NCBI GenBank assembly: GCA_947487525.1
Contig: CANKWR010000014.1
Span: 1 to 37,126 of the forward strand
DNA length: 37,126 bases
From: Bacteroidota bacterium
GTDB lineage: Bacteria > Bacteroidota > Bacteroidia > Chitinophagales > Chitinophagaceae
Direction of reading: 5' to 3'
Shown: in pieces, positions 23,884 through 32,675 of the stretch
Layout of the letters: each line of letters starts with the position of its first letter
Numbering within the stretch: the first letter of the stretch is position 1
The notes under the pieces: generated by a model
Told to the model about the DNA's origin: nothing
Database searches by the model: none
The model's input: the letters and a program-made list of their open reading frames with translations, nothing else
Translations under genes and position numbers: made by a program

Positions 23884-25152
23884 ATGATGGACAAAAGACA
23901 ATTCTTAAAAAATATTACCCTTGCTACCTTAGGTACCCCCATTGCCTTCTCTGCTTTTTCCAAAGCATTTGAAGCTCAAAAAAATAAGACCCCTTTGCAT
24001 TTAGCAAAGGATGACGATTTTTGGGCTCAAATCAGAGATCAATATTTATTGAAAACGGATTATATCAATTTAGAAAATGGCTATTATAATTTCCTACCCC
24101 AACCTTTATTGAATAAATATATTGAACATATCAAAGAAGTGAATTTACAGGGCTCTTATTATATGCGCACTGTACAATTTGAAAACAAGAAAAAAATTAC
24201 TGCAAGACTAGCCAAAGTACTTGGCTGTGGTGCAGACGAGCTAATCATCACACGCAATACCACCGAATCCTTGGACATGGTAATTGGAGGATTGGATTGG
24301 GAAAAAGGCGATGAAGCTATTATGGCTTATCAAGACTATGGTGCTATGTTGGATATGTTTGAGCAGGTGCAAGATAAATATGGTGTGGTAAGGGTCATGG
24401 TTTCCGTACCCAACCATCCAAAAAATGATGAGGAAATTGTACAGCTCTATGAACAAGCCATCACTAAAAAAACGAAAGTTATTTTAGTGAGTCACATGAT
24501 TAATATTTCAGGACAGATCCTCCCTATTAAAAAAATTGGCGAAATGGCACATGCAAAAGGCGTTCAAGTGATCGTGGACGGCGCACATGCTTTTGCCCAT
24601 ATTCAATATGATATTGATGATTTAAATTGCGACTATTATGCAGCCTCCTTACACAAGTGGCTAAGCACTCCATTGGGTGCTGGATTATTGTATATACGTA
24701 AAGACCATATCTCTAAAGTTTGGCCATTGCTAGCAGATGGCGAAAGAGATAAAAACAAAATTAATCGACTCAATCATACGGGAACGCATCCAGTGCATAC
24801 CGATTTAACCATTAACGATTCCATTGATTATTATGAAATGATTGGGGCCGAAAGAAAAGAAGCCCGACTTCGTTACCTGCAAAATTATTGGACCGAAAAA
24901 GTAAGCAACATTCCTAGAATCATTTTAAATACCCCTGTAGAGGCCAACCGAAGTTGTGCAATTGCAAATGTGGGCATTGAAGGGATTGCCCCAGCGGATT
25001 TGGCAAAACGATTGCTCAAAGAACACCAAATATTTACCGTTGCAATCGACTATGCCAATATTCGAGGATGCAGGATTTGCCCCAACCTATATACCACTAC
25101 CAAAGAGCTAGATCTGTTTGTTATGGCTTTAAAAACATTGGCCACAAGCTAA
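23884..25152 (+). CDS. exported PLP-dependent class V aminotransferase-fold enzyme (isopenicillin-N-epimerase-like)
   Basis: The 422-residue protein has an N-terminal export signal (DKRQFLKNITLATLG), which resembles a twin-arginine signal but has KR in place of RR. The PLP site is clear: VDGAHAFAH with Asp232 and His235, and the Schiff-base Lys258 in SLHKWLSTPLGAGLLYIRKD. NTTESLDMVIGGLDW forms the phosphate-binding start. Similar enzymes act as amino-acid racemases/epimerases, cysteine desulfurases or kynureninase-like lyases; which reaction applies cannot be told. It is probably co-transcribed with the amidohydrolase and precedes the DeoR gene by 81 bp. Confidence 0.88.
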   Translation: MMDKRQFLKNITLATLGTPIAFSAFSKAFEAQKNKTPLHLAKDDDFWAQIRDQYLLKTDYINLENGYYNFLPQPLLNKYIEHIKEVNLQGSYYMRTVQFENKKKITARLAKVLGCGADELIITRNTTESLDMVIGGLDWEKGDEAIMAYQDYGAMLDMFEQVQDKYGVVRVMVSVPNHPKNDEEIVQLYEQAITKKTKVILVSHMINISGQILPIKKIGEMAHAKGVQVIVDGAHAFAHIQYDIDDLNCDYYAASLHKWLSTPLGAGLLYIRKDHISKVWPLLADGERDKNKINRLNHTGTHPVHTDLTINDSIDYYEMIGAERKEARLRYLQNYWTEKVSNIPRIILNTPVEANRSCAIANVGIEGIAPADLAKRLLKEHQIFTVAIDYANIRGCRICPNLYTTTKELDLFVMALKTLATS

Positions 25153-25154
25153 TA

Positions 25155-25175
25155 AATTCACATTTTTAGTGAATT
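25155..25175. repeat. inverted repeat just after the aminotransferase stop codon
   Basis: AATTCAC (25155-25161) and GTGAATT (25169-25175) are perfectly complementary with a 7-base loop ATTTTTA. It could be a weak terminator or an operator for the DeoR regulator encoded next. Confidence 0.5.
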
Positions 25176-25189
25176 ATTAACATTTGTTC

Positions 25190-25237
25190 GCATTTGCGGT
25201 TTTTTGCATAATTTAAACTCCCAAACCGCAAAAATGC
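25190..25237 (+). promoter_or_regulatory. leader hairpin covering the DeoR start codon
   Basis: TGCGGTTT (25195-25202) pairs perfectly with AAACCGCA (25223-25230), and GCATT (25190-25194) can pair with AATGC (25233-25237), which contains the ATG of the regulator gene. The loop is 20 bases. It could be an operator at DNA level or a structure that hides the start codon in the mRNA. Confidence 0.45.
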
Positions 25238-25980
25238 TTAAGCAAGAACGACAAAACTATATTCTTCACCAATTAAACCTCCACAATAAAGTTTTATGTG
25301 CGGATTTAAGCAGTAATATGGACGTTTCTGATGATACGGTTCGAAGGGATTTACAGGAATTGTCCCAAGAGGGGAAATTAATTAAAGTTCATGGAGGTGC
25401 ATTAAGCAAATCATTTCACACTGCCTTTGACCGTGAAATGGTATACAACCTGGAACATAAAAATGTGATTGCAAAAAAAACAGCCGCTTTGGTGCAAAAT
25501 GGAATGTATGTTTTAACCTCGGGGGGAACATCCATTTTAGAATTTGCAAAGTCTTTGAATAGCCAGCTAAATGCTACTTTTTTTACTTGTAGTTTGAATG
25601 CAGCCATTGAATTTGCACATCATCCAAGCATTGAAGTAGTGATGATTGGCGATAAAATATCAAAAGATTCCATGCTTGCCACAGGCGCCAATGCGGTGCA
25701 AGTGATTGAATCCATTCAAGCCGACTTATGTATTATGGGTATTAACTCATTGGATACGCAATTTGGATTAAGTGAAAACGACTGGGAAGTGGTACAAATT
25801 AAAAAAGCCATGATTAAAGCTTCTAAGAAAACAGTTTGCATAGGTATTTCAGAGAAATTAAATTCTCAACAAAAAATCAAAGTAGCTAACCTTGATGAAA
25901 TTGATATTCTAATTACCGAATTAGATCCGAACGACCCCCTATTAGCTCCTTTTAAAAAACACGGAATTATCATCTATTAA
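25234..25980 (+). CDS. DeoR-family transcriptional regulator
   Basis: From the ATG at 25234 the protein has 248 residues; the frame extends ten codons upstream to a TTG, but the usual DeoR start (MLKQERQNYILHQL) fits this ATG. The N-terminal helix-turn-helix is at about 10-55 with MDVSDDTVRRDLQELSQEGK followed by IKVHGGAL. The C-terminal sugar-phosphate-sensing domain contains VLTSGGTSILEFAKSL, MIGDKISKDSMLATG and CIMGINSLD. Members usually repress sugar uptake and catabolism operons and respond to phosphorylated sugars. It is 16 bp before susC-like, so it very likely controls the following genes; MurNAc-6-phosphate would be a logical effector (inference). Confidence 0.92.
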   Translation: MLKQERQNYILHQLNLHNKVLCADLSSNMDVSDDTVRRDLQELSQEGKLIKVHGGALSKSFHTAFDREMVYNLEHKNVIAKKTAALVQNGMYVLTSGGTSILEFAKSLNSQLNATFFTCSLNAAIEFAHHPSIEVVMIGDKISKDSMLATGANAVQVIESIQADLCIMGINSLDTQFGLSENDWEVVQIKKAMIKASKKTVCIGISEKLNSQQKIKVANLDEIDILITELDPNDPLLAPFKKHGIIIY

Positions 25981-25996
25981 TAATTAAAACACAGTT

Positions 25997-28900
25997 ATGA
26001 AACTACAAAAAACAAAAAAGCCTTATTTTACAAGGCTTATGATGGTTTTGACACTGTTGTCAGGTTTGAGCATTGCCAGTTATGCACAAGTTGTAGTAAG
26101 CGGTAAAGTCACGAATCAAAAAGACAATAGTCCAGTTGAAGGAATTTCTATTGTTATCAAAGGCACCAACAAAGGGGCCAACACCGATAACAATGGTAAT
26201 TTCTCTATTTCACACAATGCCACTGCTGCATTTACAATTACAGCATCAGGCGTTGGATTTAAAAGTCAAGATGTAAAAGTAGATCCTAAAGGAAATACGA
26301 AAGGAATTTCAATTGTCTTGACGGAGCAATTTTCAAAATTAGATGAAGTGGTGGTTACAGGTACTTCGGCAGGAACTACTAAAAGGCAATTAGGTAGTTA
26401 TGTGAGTACCGTAAATGCAGATGACTTATCTAAGGGTGCTACAGGGAATGTACTCGCAGCATTACAAGGTAAAACTGCAGGTGCTCAAATTAGCCAAAAC
26501 AGTGGAGATCCTGCTGGTGGTATGTCCGTAAGATTAAGAGGTGTTAGTTCTGTACTTTCTTCCTCTGAACCTCTTTACATTGTAGATGGAGTTATTATCA
26601 ATAACGCTACCAATAGAGTAACGAATACTTCCGCCAACTATGATGGAGGCAACTTTGTTGGAACCATTGGTCAAAGTAGAATGGTGGACATTAACCCAGC
26701 GGATATTGACAGAATAGAAGTTTTGAATGGTGCAGCTGCAGCCGCTACTTATGGTAGTAGAGCGAATGCGGGTGTTATTCAAATTTTTACAAAAAGAGGA
26801 AAAACAGGCGCTCCTAAAGTTTCATTTTCTTCTACTTACACAAGTAGCTCTTTAAGAAAAAAATTAGAAGTGAATCAGTCTCCTACTAAATTTGGTGGAC
26901 CAACAGATGGTGCTGGCGCATTAACGCAGGACATCATTACTGCTCCATTAGCAAATACAACCACAGCAGTTACAAGATATGATTATCAAGATTATATTTT
27001 TAGAACTGCCGCTGGAACAGACAATACCATTTCAATAAGTGGTGGTACCGATAAAACAAAATACTATTTTGGTGGTTCTTACTTTATGAATCAGGGTATT
27101 ATTAAAAATACCGATTTCCAAAGATTTAGTTTTAGAACAAATATTGACCAAACTATTAATAGTTGGTTAAGCATGAACTTGGGATTAAATTATACAAGAT
27201 CAGCTGCGAATGAAAAGCCAGATGGGCAATCCTTTTTCTCTCCTACCAATGCAGTTACCATTATTGGTAACTTCCATGATATTTGGACAAGAGATGCCAA
27301 CGGAAATATCAAAGCAGTGGGTGAAAGAGGAAGAATTAACCCTGTTTCTGTTATTGAAGACATCAAGCAACAACAAGCAACCAGCCGTATCATTTCCAAT
27401 TTTGGTATAAAAATGAAGCCCATTAAGAATTTAACCATTGACTATGTAATGGGTATTGACAACTATGCACAAAATGGAACTACCTATATTCCGCCTTATG
27501 CATATAACGCTAGCCCAGGCTTTTTTGGTGGTGGTTTAACATTAGACCCGACACAAAACGGTTATGCAAGTTCTTCTACCAATAGCTTCTTCCAAATTAA
27601 CCACGACTTGAATGCAAACTATAATTTTAACATTACGAAGGATTTAGTTTCAACAACACAAGTGGGTTACTCTCAACAATACGAGAAAAATAATTATGTA
27701 TTATTACAAGGACGTGGATTTGCTCCTTTCATTGAAACAGTAAATGGTGGAAGTACTATTTTACCAGGTGTAGATGATAGAAGTGAAATTTCTGTGACAG
27801 GTACCTACATTCAACAAAATTTCAAATACAGAAATAATTTGTTTGTAACAGGTGCTGTTCGTAGAGACGGTTCAAGTGTATTTGGTAAAAATCAAAGAGA
27901 CCAAACCTATAGCAAAGCAAGTGTGAGCTATGTAATTTCTAGTACAGAATTTTGGAATAAGTTAAACTTATCTAAGACATTTGATGTATTTAAAGTGAGA
28001 ATGGCTTATGGTGAAAGTGGAAACTTAACCGGTATTGGCGCTTACTCCAGATTTAATTCTTACTCTTCTAATTCATTCTTAAGCCGAAGTGCGTTGAACT
28101 CAAGTTCAATTTTGGCAAACGAAAATGTTAAACCAGAAAGACAAGCTGAAACAGAATTTGGTGTTGACTTAGGTATGTTTAACAATAGAGTTGGTTTAAC
28201 AGTGAACGTGTACAATAAAAAAGTAACGGATTTATTAATTAATCGTCAATTAGCACCCACTAATGGATTTGGTAGCTTATTAGATAACTTTGGTTCTTTA
28301 GAAAATAAGGGATATGAAGTGATGTTAAGTTTGACGCCAGTTCAAACGAAGGATTTAAAGTGGGAAGTGACTACGATATACAACCGCAATGAAAATAAAG
28401 CTTTAAAAATTGGACAATCATTGACTTTATTAAGTACGAATGCAGGTGCACCAGTAGCTATTATTGAAGGTCAACCATTGGGTGTATTTTATGGTACCTA
28501 TTTTGCTAGAAACGCAGATGGTAGCATATTGACCAATGCAGCTGGTATTCCACAAACTGCAAAAGGAACACAAACTTCTGTTTTAAACCCAACTGAAACA
28601 AGAGATGCAGCTGGTATGCCAACAGGCGCTACCTTAAGAAAAGTAATTGGTAACCCAAATCCTGATTTTACTGGAAGCATTGTAAATGAAGTTTCTTATA
28701 AAAAATGGTCATTAAGAGCCCAAATTGATATGGTAAGTGGCGTGGATGTATTTAATGCTGACTTTAGAACACGTCAAGGAGTAGGTAATGGTAAAGTAGC
28801 TGAACAAGAACAAAAAGGATTAATTCCAAGAGGCTACATTACTGGCGTTTATCAAATTGAAGAGTGGAGAATTGATAAAGGCGATTATGTAAAATTGCGT

Positions 28901-29113
28901 GAATTATCAGTGAGCTACAACTTAGGTAAAGTTTCATTTGCAAACAACTTAAGCATCAATTTTAGCGGAAGAAACCTTATTTCTTGGGACTCGTACAATG
29001 GATATGATCCAGAAGTAAACTCTGGTGGTCAAAGCACTATTTTAAGAGGTATTGACTTTGGTGCAACCCCTATCCCACGTACATTCAGTTTTGGTATCAA
29101 AGCTGACTTTTAA
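25997..29113 (+). CDS. SusC/RagA-family TonB-dependent outer-membrane transporter
   Basis: The 1038-residue protein has a signal peptide ending near SYAQ at residue 31, then a carboxypeptidase-regulatory-like domain (VVSGKVTNQKDNSPVEGISI), a TonB-box-like LDEVVVTGTSAG, a plug domain with EPLYIVDGVIIN and TYGSRANAGVIQIFTKRGK, and a long beta-barrel ending in PIPRTFSFGIKADF. No STN domain precedes it, so it is not of the sigma/anti-sigma-regulated type, which agrees with control by the DeoR protein. It pairs with the SusD-like lipoprotein gene 26 bp downstream. Confidence 0.96.
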   Translation: MKLQKTKKPYFTRLMMVLTLLSGLSIASYAQVVVSGKVTNQKDNSPVEGISIVIKGTNKGANTDNNGNFSISHNATAAFTITASGVGFKSQDVKVDPKGNTKGISIVLTEQFSKLDEVVVTGTSAGTTKRQLGSYVSTVNADDLSKGATGNVLAALQGKTAGAQISQNSGDPAGGMSVRLRGVSSVLSSSEPLYIVDGVIINNATNRVTNTSANYDGGNFVGTIGQSRMVDINPADIDRIEVLNGAAAAATYGSRANAGVIQIFTKRGKTGAPKVSFSSTYTSSSLRKKLEVNQSPTKFGGPTDGAGALTQDIITAPLANTTTAVTRYDYQDYIFRTAAGTDNTISISGGTDKTKYYFGGSYFMNQGIIKNTDFQRFSFRTNIDQTINSWLSMNLGLNYTRSAANEKPDGQSFFSPTNAVTIIGNFHDIWTRDANGNIKAVGERGRINPVSVIEDIKQQQATSRIISNFGIKMKPIKNLTIDYVMGIDNYAQNGTTYIPPYAYNASPGFFGGGLTLDPTQNGYASSSTNSFFQINHDLNANYNFNITKDLVSTTQVGYSQQYEKNNYVLLQGRGFAPFIETVNGGSTILPGVDDRSEISVTGTYIQQNFKYRNNLFVTGAVRRDGSSVFGKNQRDQTYSKASVSYVISSTEFWNKLNLSKTFDVFKVRMAYGESGNLTGIGAYSRFNSYSSNSFLSRSALNSSSILANENVKPERQAETEFGVDLGMFNNRVGLTVNVYNKKVTDLLINRQLAPTNGFGSLLDNFGSLENKGYEVMLSLTPVQTKDLKWEVTTIYNRNENKALKIGQSLTLLSTNAGAPVAIIEGQPLGVFYGTYFARNADGSILTNAAGIPQTAKGTQTSVLNPTETRDAAGMPTGATLRKVIGNPNPDFTGSIVNEVSYKKWSLRAQIDMVSGVDVFNADFRTRQGVGNGKVAEQEQKGLIPRGYITGVYQIEEWRIDKGDYVKLRELSVSYNLGKVSFANNLSINFSGRNLISWDSYNGYDPEVNSGGQSTILRGIDFGATPIPRTFSFGIKADF

Positions 29114-29139
29114 TCCAACAATAAATAAATAATTGAATT

Positions 29140-30432
29140 ATGAAAAAGATTAAATATATCATTCAAAGCACTCTTTTGCTGGGGGTTGTTTCCTTGACCA
29201 GCTGTAAGAAGGATTTTGTCAACCCTAACGCGCCAACTACTGATCAGGTATTTAGTTCAGCTAGAGGATTGGTGGGGGTAAATATTGGCAATCAAAGAAC
29301 ATTTTCACTTGGTGGTGCCAGTGTAGTTTATGGCGTAGTAACCACAAATGCATTCACCACCAATGAAGTGATTTTAATGAACCAAGGTAATACTGCAGAG
29401 TTTCAGTTTAGCAGAGGTGGTACATCGGTAGATGCTACCAATACGGTATTGGCCAATATATGGACCAACTCAAATAAAGTAATCTATGATGCCAACTCCG
29501 TAATTGCTGCAGCCGATGGCTTAACAGATAAAGGTTATGCAAGCGGATTAATTGCACATGCTTCCATTTTAAAGGCAATGGCCATTGGAAGTATGAGTAT
29601 GTTATGGGAGAAAGTACCCGCAAGTATTGGTAAAAATGTACAGTTTGTAGATCGCTCTGTAGGATATGCAAATGCGATTGCTACTATTGACAATGCATTG
29701 ACAAAAATTAATGCAACTCCAATTAGTGCAAGCTATATTTCAGATGCCGTTGCAGGTATGGACTTTGTAAACACTTTACATGCGTTAAAAGCAAGGTATT
29801 TATTATTTAGCGGTAAGTATCCTGAAGCCTTGGCTGCTGCCAACCTTGTTGACTTAACTAAAAAATCAACATTTAACTATGATGCAGTAAATACAAACCC
29901 AATTTTCACCGTGGCAACAGCTACGAACAACGTATACCAAACCATTGATTCTACTTTAGGTTTAACAGCCGCTTTAGCTCCTAGCGCTGGAGATGGGCGT
30001 ATTGCATTTTACACTTCCATTAACACGACGGTTGCTCCTAGATTCAGAATAAATGGTTTTTACAATGCTACCACTACTGGTATCCCAGTTTACTTACCTA
30101 GTGAAATGACTTTAATTAAAGCCGAAGCATTTACTAGAGCTGGTAATTTAAGTTCAGCATTGACTGAATTAAATAAGGTGGTTACAAAAACTGCTGCAGC
30201 GGATCCATTTAAAGTGGGTGCAAACTTAGCAGCGTCTACTGTTGCAACAAGTGATGATCTATTAACTGAGATTTATAAAAATCGTTGTATTGAATTGTAC
30301 ATGTCAGGTTTAAAATTAGAAGACATGCGCCGATTTGGAAGAGCAAATACCGAAAGAAAGCGCAACTTTTTCCCTTATCCATTTAAGGAAAGAGATGGAA
30401 ATAGCAATACCCCTGCTGATCCAACTTTCTAA
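29140..30432 (+). CDS. SusD/RagB-like surface lipoprotein
   Basis: The 430-residue protein has a lipoprotein signal with lipobox LTSC and Cys22. TPR-like helical parts follow (TVLANIWTNSNKVIYDANSV, HALKARYLLFSGKYPEALAA), and the end has the RagB/SusD C-terminal motif EIYKNRCIELYMSGLKLEDM with RRFGR. It is shorter than most SusD proteins (about 500-600). SusD proteins form the lid of the SusC barrel and bind the ligand. It lies between susC-like and murQ, 12 bp before the latter. Confidence 0.93.
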   Translation: MKKIKYIIQSTLLLGVVSLTSCKKDFVNPNAPTTDQVFSSARGLVGVNIGNQRTFSLGGASVVYGVVTTNAFTTNEVILMNQGNTAEFQFSRGGTSVDATNTVLANIWTNSNKVIYDANSVIAAADGLTDKGYASGLIAHASILKAMAIGSMSMLWEKVPASIGKNVQFVDRSVGYANAIATIDNALTKINATPISASYISDAVAGMDFVNTLHALKARYLLFSGKYPEALAAANLVDLTKKSTFNYDAVNTNPIFTVATATNNVYQTIDSTLGLTAALAPSAGDGRIAFYTSINTTVAPRFRINGFYNATTTGIPVYLPSEMTLIKAEAFTRAGNLSSALTELNKVVTKTAAADPFKVGANLAASTVATSDDLLTEIYKNRCIELYMSGLKLEDMRRFGRANTERKRNFFPYPFKERDGNSNTPADPTF

Positions 30433-30444
30433 TTAAACTAAACA

Positions 30445-31275
30445 ATGAATATGAGTAAACCTTTTATAAGAACAACTGAAGCGTCTTCTCTTTATAATAA
30501 TATTGAGCAATCCTCTACTTTAGAGATATTGGCCAATATTAATAAGGAAGATCATAAGGTTGCGTCTTCCGTAGAAAAAGTGATTCCGACTATTCATTTA
30601 TTGGTTGAAGCCATTACTGAAAAATTAATGAATGGTGGACGTTTATTTTATATAGGAGCAGGAACAAGTGGTCGACTTGGTTTAGTGGACGCAAGTGAAT
30701 GCCCTCCTACTTTTGGCGTCCCCAACGATTTAGTAATAGGTATTATTGCAGGTGGTCACCAAGCCATGTTTCATGCGGTAGAAAATGCCGAAGACAATGA
30801 GCATCAAGCTTGGATTGATTTACAAAGTTATTCCATATCCAATTTGGACGTGGTGGTAGGTATCGCTGCAAGCGGTACCACACCCTACGTCATTGGTGGA
30901 CTCAACACATGTAGGTCAAATGGAATTACTACCGGCAGTATCAGCTGTAATGAAAATAGCCCTATTTCAAAAGAAGCTGATTTTCCTATAGAAGTTATTG
31001 TGGGTCCAGAATTTATAACAGGATCCACGAGAATGAAAAGTGGTACCGCTCAAAAAATGGTACTCAATATGATTTCAACTTCGGTGATGATAAAAATGGG
31101 AAGAATAAAGGGGAATAAAATGGTTAACATGCAGCTTACCAATCAAAAACTTTTCGACAGAGGAGTTAAAATGATTATGGATGAGCTACCCACTGATGAC
31201 CAAAATAAAGCAGTAGCATTATTAAGCAAATATGGCTCAGTAAAAAAATCAATTGAAATGGCAACCTTTCAATAA
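30445..31275 (+). CDS. murQ: N-acetylmuramic acid 6-phosphate etherase
   Basis: The 276-residue SIS-domain enzyme removes D-lactate from MurNAc-6-phosphate to give GlcNAc-6-phosphate. The family signatures are intact: GAGTSGRLG at 71-79, DASECPPTFG with Glu85, ENAEDN with Glu116 (positions matching the two catalytic Glu of the E. coli enzyme), GIAASGTTPYVIGGL and GSTRMKSGTAQKMVLNMIST. It is slightly shorter than the E. coli protein because of a reduced C-terminal end. It is the last gene of the deoR-susC-susD-murQ unit; a second ATG (30451) is also possible as start. A strong terminator follows. Confidence 0.96.
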   Translation: MNMSKPFIRTTEASSLYNNIEQSSTLEILANINKEDHKVASSVEKVIPTIHLLVEAITEKLMNGGRLFYIGAGTSGRLGLVDASECPPTFGVPNDLVIGIIAGGHQAMFHAVENAEDNEHQAWIDLQSYSISNLDVVVGIAASGTTPYVIGGLNTCRSNGITTGSISCNENSPISKEADFPIEVIVGPEFITGSTRMKSGTAQKMVLNMISTSVMIKMGRIKGNKMVNMQLTNQKLFDRGVKMIMDELPTDDQNKAVALLSKYGSVKKSIEMATFQ

Positions 31276-31293
31276 TTTTTAATCCCCCAGCCA

Positions 31294-31325
31294 AAAAAAG
31301 GTCCCGCAAATGCGGGACCTTTTTT
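31294..31325. terminator. bidirectional terminator between murQ and anmK
   Basis: Perfect 14-base arms AAAAAAGGTCCCGC (31294-31307) and GCGGGACCTTTTTT (31312-31325) enclose the loop AAAT. A and T runs flank both sides, so it can serve both convergent genes. Confidence 0.95.
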
Positions 31326-31340
31326 ATGTACAGTCATTCA

Positions 31341-32537
31341 TTAATTCGGGAAACTTATTTTACCCATGGTAATGGGAATTTTTGTGGCATTCCCTCCTGC
31401 ATACATGGGAGCGCCGGCTACCGCTTCATTGGCCAACACGGCAAATAAAATGGCTTCTTTGGCATCCGGATGAATTCCAATTTTATCAGAAGATTCAATT
31501 TTAATTTGGGGCAGTAGTTGTTGTAAATGCTGTATCAACACTGGATTGTGCATTCCCCCACCACTTGTATAAATAGTGTATTGGTCATTATGGGGCACAT
31601 GTTGCTGTATCGCTTCTACAATGGTCTCTGCACTTAATCGGTTTAAAGTAGCCATAACATCTGGGCCTGAAATATCCAGGAGGCCCGCTTTTTGTTTAGC
31701 GGTTTCAATAAAATGGATGTTAAATAATTCTGGTCCAATGGTTTTAGGCAGCCCTACTTCAAAAAATGAATCTTGTTTCATTGTTGCAAGCAATTCACTA
31801 TTCACCTTTCCTTGTAAAGTAACCTTACCACCCTCATCATAGGGCTTATGATACTGTGTCCGCATAAATGCATCCATCATGGTATTCCCGGGACCAGTAT
31901 CTGTTGAGAATACTTTATCTAATTGTGCATTCGCTGGTAAATAAGTATAGTTTGCAATGCCTCCAATATTAAGCAATAATCTATTTTCAATAAGATCCGT
32001 GCAAAGTAAATAGTCCCCATATACGGCCAATGGAGCACCTTCGCCGCCTGCTGCAATATGTTTTTGTCTAAAATCACTCAGGGTAATAATACCAGTATGT
32101 ACGGATAAATGATCCCCATCTCCTATTTGTAAAGTGGCCGGACCAAAAGCATCATTTGGATGTAAGGACTTGGGCGCATGGTAGATGGTTTGACCATGGC
32201 TAGCAATTAAATCGATATCCCTACTTTGTAGGCCCCATTGAGCAATACAGTCCTTGATCATCGTAGCATGTTCAATCGCAATCCAAGGATGGAGTAAGGT
32301 TAACTGCTCCAAGGAAACCGAGGCTTTTGAAAAAATACTTAAAATTTGTGTTTTCATGTGATCATCAAATGGAACAGTGGTAAAATTCAACAAGGCGACT
32401 TTTGTTGAAATTCCCGAACCCGTAATTGCACATAATGCAATATCCAAACCATCAAAAGAAGTTCCAATCATTAAACCAATGAGTTTTCGACTCGACTTAC
32501 TGGCTATTTGATAAAGTGCTGCTATATTTTGGTGCAT
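31341..32537 (-). CDS. anmK: anhydro-N-acetylmuramic acid kinase
   Basis: The 398-residue protein belongs to the ASKHA fold. It phosphorylates 1,6-anhydro-MurNAc, released by lytic transglycosylases, and opens the anhydro ring to give MurNAc-6-phosphate, the substrate of MurQ. The signatures are LIGLMIGTSFDGLDIALC at about 19-36, IASHGQTIYHAP, LNIGGIANYTYL, DTGPGNTMMDAF and YTSGGGMHNPVLI. An N-terminal extension of about 16 residues precedes the core. It is convergent with murQ across a shared terminator, so the two act in the same pathway but from different transcripts. Confidence 0.96.
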   Translation of the reverse strand: MHQNIAALYQIASKSSRKLIGLMIGTSFDGLDIALCAITGSGISTKVALLNFTTVPFDDHMKTQILSIFSKASVSLEQLTLLHPWIAIEHATMIKDCIAQWGLQSRDIDLIASHGQTIYHAPKSLHPNDAFGPATLQIGDGDHLSVHTGIITLSDFRQKHIAAGGEGAPLAVYGDYLLCTDLIENRLLLNIGGIANYTYLPANAQLDKVFSTDTGPGNTMMDAFMRTQYHKPYDEGGKVTLQGKVNSELLATMKQDSFFEVGLPKTIGPELFNIHFIETAKQKAGLLDISGPDVMATLNRLSAETIVEAIQQHVPHNDQYTIYTSGGGMHNPVLIQHLQQLLPQIKIESSDKIGIHPDAKEAILFAVLANEAVAGAPMYAGGNATKIPITMGKISFPN

Positions 32538-32648
32538 ACGATAGGTTCATTATTGGTGATTTAAAGGTACAAAATTGAAGCGTATCAACAGCATTTAGCC
32601 AATTTTCCACACCGTATGAAATGAGCTCAAATTCAAGGGCTTATAACG

Positions 32649-32656
32649 TAACTTTG
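32649..32656 (+). promoter_or_regulatory. -7 element of the Gfo/Idh/MocA oxidoreductase gene
   Basis: TAACTTTG matches TAnnTTTG and lies 19 bp before the ATG at 32676. No TTTG is found at the -33 position. Confidence 0.45.
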
Positions 32657-32675
32657 GACTAATAAAACTATTTGT

